This document shows, one piece after another, positions 19,225 to 22,789 of a DNA stretch of 22,789 nt. Origin of the DNA: Ophiothrix spiculata (Eukaryota; Echinodermata; Ophiuroidea; Amphilepidida; Ophiotrichidae); the NCBI GenBank assembly GCA_000969725.1, contig JXSR01S063001.1; one strand, written 5' to 3'. The notes under the pieces are model-generated. The model saw only the letters and a list, made by a program, of their open reading frames with translations, had not been told where the DNA came from and ran no database searches. The translations under genes and the position numbers were made by a program. Every line of letters starts with the position of its first letter. Position 1 is the stretch's first letter.

Positions 19225-19545
19225 CAGTTAGTAGTATCATTTTTGCTATTACTAGTAATACACTTTCAGCAGACATACGGAAAACATAGATTATACTTCA
19301 AACTACATAATGAGGGAAAACCAATACAGACATTCCTCTTATTTTAAATTTAACAAATATGTTTTTCTTATAATAACAATAGCAAGAATATTCCCACCGA
19401 ATATATGTATCTTTTATTCAAAGTAAATATTATCACAAGAATGTTAATAAGGAATAATGATGTAAGGTTGGTAAATCTGCAAGTCTTTAATTTCATCTAC
19501 TTTAATGTGGGTTTTAGAAAATCACTCTTTGTACTTTGTACTAAT

Positions 19546-19706
19546 CAACATTTGTTAAAACTGGTCAACAACACTTACTTTTTATTCCGAATATTTTAGA
19601 ATTCAGAAGAGAATCAGTTTGAACCGCTGAGGATGGCGATGGGTGTCAATAAAATATTCGGAATAAATATTAAGTGCTGTCGACCAGTTTTTAACAAATA
19701 TTGATG
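19546..19706. repeat. 53-bp inverted repeat spanning an A/B breakpoint
   Basis: The left arm (19546-19598, containing TTAAAACTGGTCAACAACAC and ATTCCGAATATTTTA) is mirrored by the right arm (19650-19706, containing TAAAATATTCGGAATAAA and CGACCAGTTTTTAAC), with few mismatches and a loop of about 51 bases. Unit A has the left arm and loop but only the first bases of the right arm (7481-7498). Confidence 0.75.
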
Positions 19707-20005
19707 AATTCTACCAGTCGTATAAGAATATTCATTCGCTACTTTCTGATTATTTGAGGGTGCACCATTAGATTTCCGGGGGAGTAGAAAGTTGGGTTCG
19801 GGGTTTAATTTTTTAACAGAAAAAAAATGTTATCCCCTAAAAATTACTGCCCTTTTCCCTATTCCATGTTAAGGGGAGAATTTGTTCTTCACCTACTTAT
19901 GGAGAGAGATTTTTTTTTCCAAAAAAAACACCTTTCAGCTCACCTCCCCCTGGCGTGCCCTTTACATCAGGGAAAATTGAAATTGAAACTGAAATTCCAG
20001 TTCAT
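19707..20005. other. Unit-B-only segment, non-coding
   Basis: This is absent from unit A, where ATATTCAGAATATTTG passes directly into TTTTTCTCGCAG. It contains A and T homopolymers and a GAAATTGAAACTGAAATTCC run. The frame at 19827-20111 crosses the breakpoint and has no recognised domain. Confidence 0.5.
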
Positions 20006-20835
20006 TTTTCTCGCAGTTATAACTGGGGAGCACGGGGCAAAATTGGGTATCTCTGCTATTTTTACATTGGCAACATCAACAGCAAATCATTATCAAAACG
20101 TAAAATATTAAAAATCATAGATTAATATGTATTGAAAAAATGGCGACCGAAGAGCCAAGTCAAAACTAAAATGACTTTAACTTTGGCCAAATCTTCAAAG
20201 AAAAATTGGTTTTTACTTTGGAGTCTTATATTAGAAGATAATTCGTTTATATTTCCAAAGTGATAGTCTAGAGGTTATTGATGTGCATAAAACAAAATGA
20301 CCACCAAAACAAGAGATCAAATAATTTGAAAATTGGGAAAAAATTGTCTTTGTCAAATGGTAAAACGTCTATGAAAACATCGTTATGCGAAACACCATAG
20401 CTTTTTATAAGAGAAATGTTTTGAGACATTTTTGAACAAAATCTGACACTTTTGACAATTTTTGCTCTCTTAGGCCCTAAACACATGACTCCTGATATGA
20501 AAATTTACGTTTGCGGATATAACTCAAAAACACTTATGTTAATGAATAAAATGATTCCTCAATATCTCAAATCTCGTTAATTGAGCCCATTTTCCTTGAT
20601 GGGAAGTACAGATATGGTATTCATTAACATAAATTAACAGAAATACAAAAAGATAAATAGTTTGTATACAAAAGAAGAGCAAGCCAACAAACAAATAGGT
20701 ATAATTATATGGCTTATATATTTTTCTAATCCATTTAATTTATTAAACTCTCTATGAGATAAAGTGTGGACTTCTGCTTTAATTACCAAACTTAAGTGAT
20801 CGCAGTTGTGTTACTTAGAAGAGCGTAAATTTTAA

Positions 20836-22215
20836 TCTATAATATAAGATTAAAATATCATATAATTATTATGTCACGTTTATTTCCAGCATTAGTAGTT
20901 CGTTTACTCTCTCATACCGACATCTGATCATAAGTCATGAATTGGTCAGAAAAAGTGTAATATACCACTAAATGAGAAAAACAACACCAATCTGAATATT
21001 TCCCAACACAGGATTAAATATGGACATTTTAACACCATAAAAGTATACATTTTTTAAAAACTCATACTACAGGGATACCAAATATACAATGATACTGACA
21101 TTATACAGGGTGTGTGAACATTATACAGGGTGTAAATTTAAAAAATTATGTTAATTTTACTCTCTCAATAGACCTCTTTTATTCTACACAGCCATCAACA
21201 TAAAACAAAACAGGTATGGATTTATATTGATAAAACATAGGGATCTCAATAAGAAAATAGAATCTTTTCACTTAATATCCATATGGTGAAATATACAGCG
21301 TGGTTAAAATTTCAAAAGGATTGTATGCCTCCAAGGGCTATTTGGTATGTTCTTTATATGTCTTAGCAATAGTTGATAATGCTTGAGACAAGTAACATTA
21401 AAATTTCTGCTCACTATGGCCATTTTGCTGCATTTTTGGCATACAGGGTGATCAAACATGCATTTTCTCAATATTTAACCTGATCCAATAGACTTTGGTT
21501 TATTTGTTACTGTTAATCCGTGCAATTACGGTATTATGCATTTACAACATGTCATTACCGTTATTCATCAACGTTTTCACAATGTACGAAACTTGTCATG
21601 AACATTTTGACCTTTGAACATTGTTGAAACTAGTTGTGGAGATACCCTGAAAATTACAAAGTTTATCCTCGTCAAACTTTATTCAATACATCACCTACCA
21701 TTAATATTTTGGCATGACGAGATATGTTTGTTCCTCATTAATAAGTGTGCAAAAATATTTCTTGTAGGATTTCAACTTTTGGCATGACGACTTTCGAAAG
21801 ATTGGTAATTTTTCACAATTTTGTGGACAAGTCAATGGGCTTTTCCTCCACCGCCTCCCCCGTTGACTTGGCTTACATTTTGAGCCATAGATCTCATAAT
21901 ATTTGTTCATCTGTCATAGAAATGTTTGCATTTGAAAGAAAATTAAATTGCCCAGATAACCATACCAAATTTGTTGCAGTAGGTATTAAACTTCTTGAAT
22001 AAAATTACATTAAACTACGAAGAATGAGTTTTTATGTTACATCTCCCCATATGTGCATGACCAATTCATAACCTATGATCATCTAGAAGTGTCAATACAT
22101 TTTTACATGTAGTTTTGTACAATTGTATGCATATAAAACATCAGTTAGGCACTACTGTGTCTCAGGACTGACACAGTTGATGTCTCAAAAACAATTAAAG
22201 TACAGTTGAAATATC
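20836..22215. other. Unit-B-only 1.4-kb segment, non-coding
   Basis: Unit A lacks this between its ACCAAACTTTTAGTACTCTC and TTGGCAATAAAGC sequences, and the third copy at 12485-13090 has only about 230 bases here. It contains four ATACAG(G/C)GTG motifs (21103-21450) and two TTTTGGCATGACGA motifs (about 21707 and 21777). Frames such as 21745-22002 have no family signature I recognise. It may be one or more decayed DNA transposons. Confidence 0.45.
21100..21450 (+). repeat. ATACAGGGTG motif array
   Basis: ATTATACAGGGTGTGTGAAC (21100-21119) is followed directly by a second ATTATACAGGGTGT. Further copies ATATACAGCGTGGT (about 21291) and GCATACAGGGTGATCAAAC (about 21440) follow. ACAGGGTG-type sequences are common at the ends of some mariner-like elements, so this may be a cluster of decayed termini. 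No inverted partner was found. Confidence 0.5.
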
Positions 22216-22460
22216 GGCTATTGGCAATAAAGCTCCAGGAAACGTAGAAAGAGACACATATAATGAGAGTGCTCGGAAATGGTGTTCTTTTTTATATAAT
22301 CAGAAGTATTCTTTTTCGCCATTCCAATTAAACTTTCAACAGTCAAATTAAACACCATAAGGTTGAGTAAGTATTCATTTACGACATTTCAATGTAATTT
22401 GATAATTGCAGATTGTTTGAACGTTTTGTGAATGACCTCAAAATAAGGAGCCCGCGCTTT
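22215..22460 (+). repeat. AATAAAGCTCCAGG repeat, copy 3
   Basis: This begins GGCAATAAAGCTCCAGGAAA and matches 8294-8560 closely, with a roughly 25-base deletion after the ACACATA segment. It is the unit B counterpart of copy 1, and the 12777-13090 copy is more distant. Confidence 0.75.
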
Positions 22461-22539
22461 TGTTTTCCAAGTAAATGTTCATGAGGAATAAAGGAAAATT
22501 ATGTGCCAAAGGTAACATGGCTTTTTAATCAAATTCAAT

Positions 22540-22583
22540 GCAGGAGTAAACGTTTCCGTATGCAAGAGTAAATGTTTCCGTAT
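22540..22583 (+). repeat. 22-bp tandem duplication specific to unit B
   Basis: GCAGGAGTAAACGTTTCCGT (22540 on) and GCAAGAGTAAATGTTTCCGT (22562 on) are consecutive 22-base units differing at two positions. Unit A has only one such unit (about 8668-8690). It arose after the A/B split or was lost in A. Confidence 0.8.
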
Positions 22584-22592
22584 ATGTTAATA

Positions 22593-22789
22593 TTTAAATG
22601 TTAAGAAAAGATTTAAATGTTAAGAAAAACTTATTAGATATAATAAAACATATATGTTTATATGCCTCTTTGTTTTCCTATAATAATAAAAACGTTTTAT
22701 GGAAAGTTAAAGGGTTTGACAATTAAATCCGCTCGAAAAAACTTTTGACTTTCCCTCGACAATAAGCCAGAAACGCAAACAATCAAGAT
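22593..22789 (+). repeat. Near-identical duplicate of 8708-8923
   Basis: One substitution and one 19-base indel are the only differences from the unit A copy over 197 bases. The segment runs off the window end, so its full extent is unknown. Confidence 0.85.

Larger units (their letters stand above)
18133..22789 (+). repeat. Duplication block B3 (paralogue of 5752-8935)
   Basis: This is collinear with block A3 from GTAACCCTTTTAATTGG to the end of the window. Relative to A it lacks the 262-bp MITE. It has about 70 extra bases near 18570-18635, about 330 extra bases at 19670-20005 and about 1.4 kb extra at 20836-22215. The frame at 18479-18790 is broken by indels in the A copy, so it is not called. 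The block probably continues beyond the window. Confidence 0.8.

Noticed and set aside
21701..22002. Overlapping frames on both strands that might be a mariner transposase remnant
   Set aside because: No catalytic D,D motif, helix-turn-helix or other transposase signature could be read in either frame.

Overview
This is an AT-rich stretch of animal nuclear DNA. It contains no intact host protein-coding gene that I can support. A eukaryotic, probably invertebrate, source is suggested by four things: a decayed non-LTR retrotransposon with L2/CR1-type reverse transcriptase motifs, several short non-autonomous DNA transposons with target-site duplications, long non-coding stretches, and an assembly gap of 145 N. 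A marine invertebrate is the likeliest source, but the taxon cannot be fixed from this sequence alone.

The main organisation is an old, imperfect tandem duplication. Blocks at about 581-868, 5225-5445 and 5752-8935 (unit A) recur in the same order and orientation at about 11735-12047, 15140-15395 and 18133-22789 (unit B). By eye they are roughly 85-90% identical. Both units have been interrupted or trimmed since. Unit A gained a 262-bp PIF/Harbinger-like MITE at 6318-6579, and unit B keeps the empty site. Unit B contains a 5'-truncated L2-like retrotransposon (15890-17498, minus strand), a second retrotransposon 3' tail (about 17760-18117, plus strand), and two segments that unit A lacks (about 19670-20005 and 20836-22215). 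The last 200 bases of the window are almost identical to 8708-8923, far closer than the rest of the duplication.

Other elements lie between the blocks. A 1.47-kb Harbinger-like element (2793-4263) has 27-bp perfect terminal inverted repeats and carries a nested CCCCGGG-ended element (3200-3723). Two copies of a 0.52-0.56-kb MITE lie in opposite orientation (4450-5004 and 11077-11596), each with a long G/C homopolymer. A relic of the Harbinger-like family sits near 12110-12267. A roughly 460-bp inverted-repeat element is present in both units. Several minisatellite-like tandem repeats are also present.

No genes work together here. The content is the layered history of insertions, local duplications and deletions in non-coding DNA. 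I see no tRNA, rRNA, CRISPR array, operon or novel protein system. The most informative features are the filled/empty-site pair, the nested insertions and the uneven divergence between the two units.
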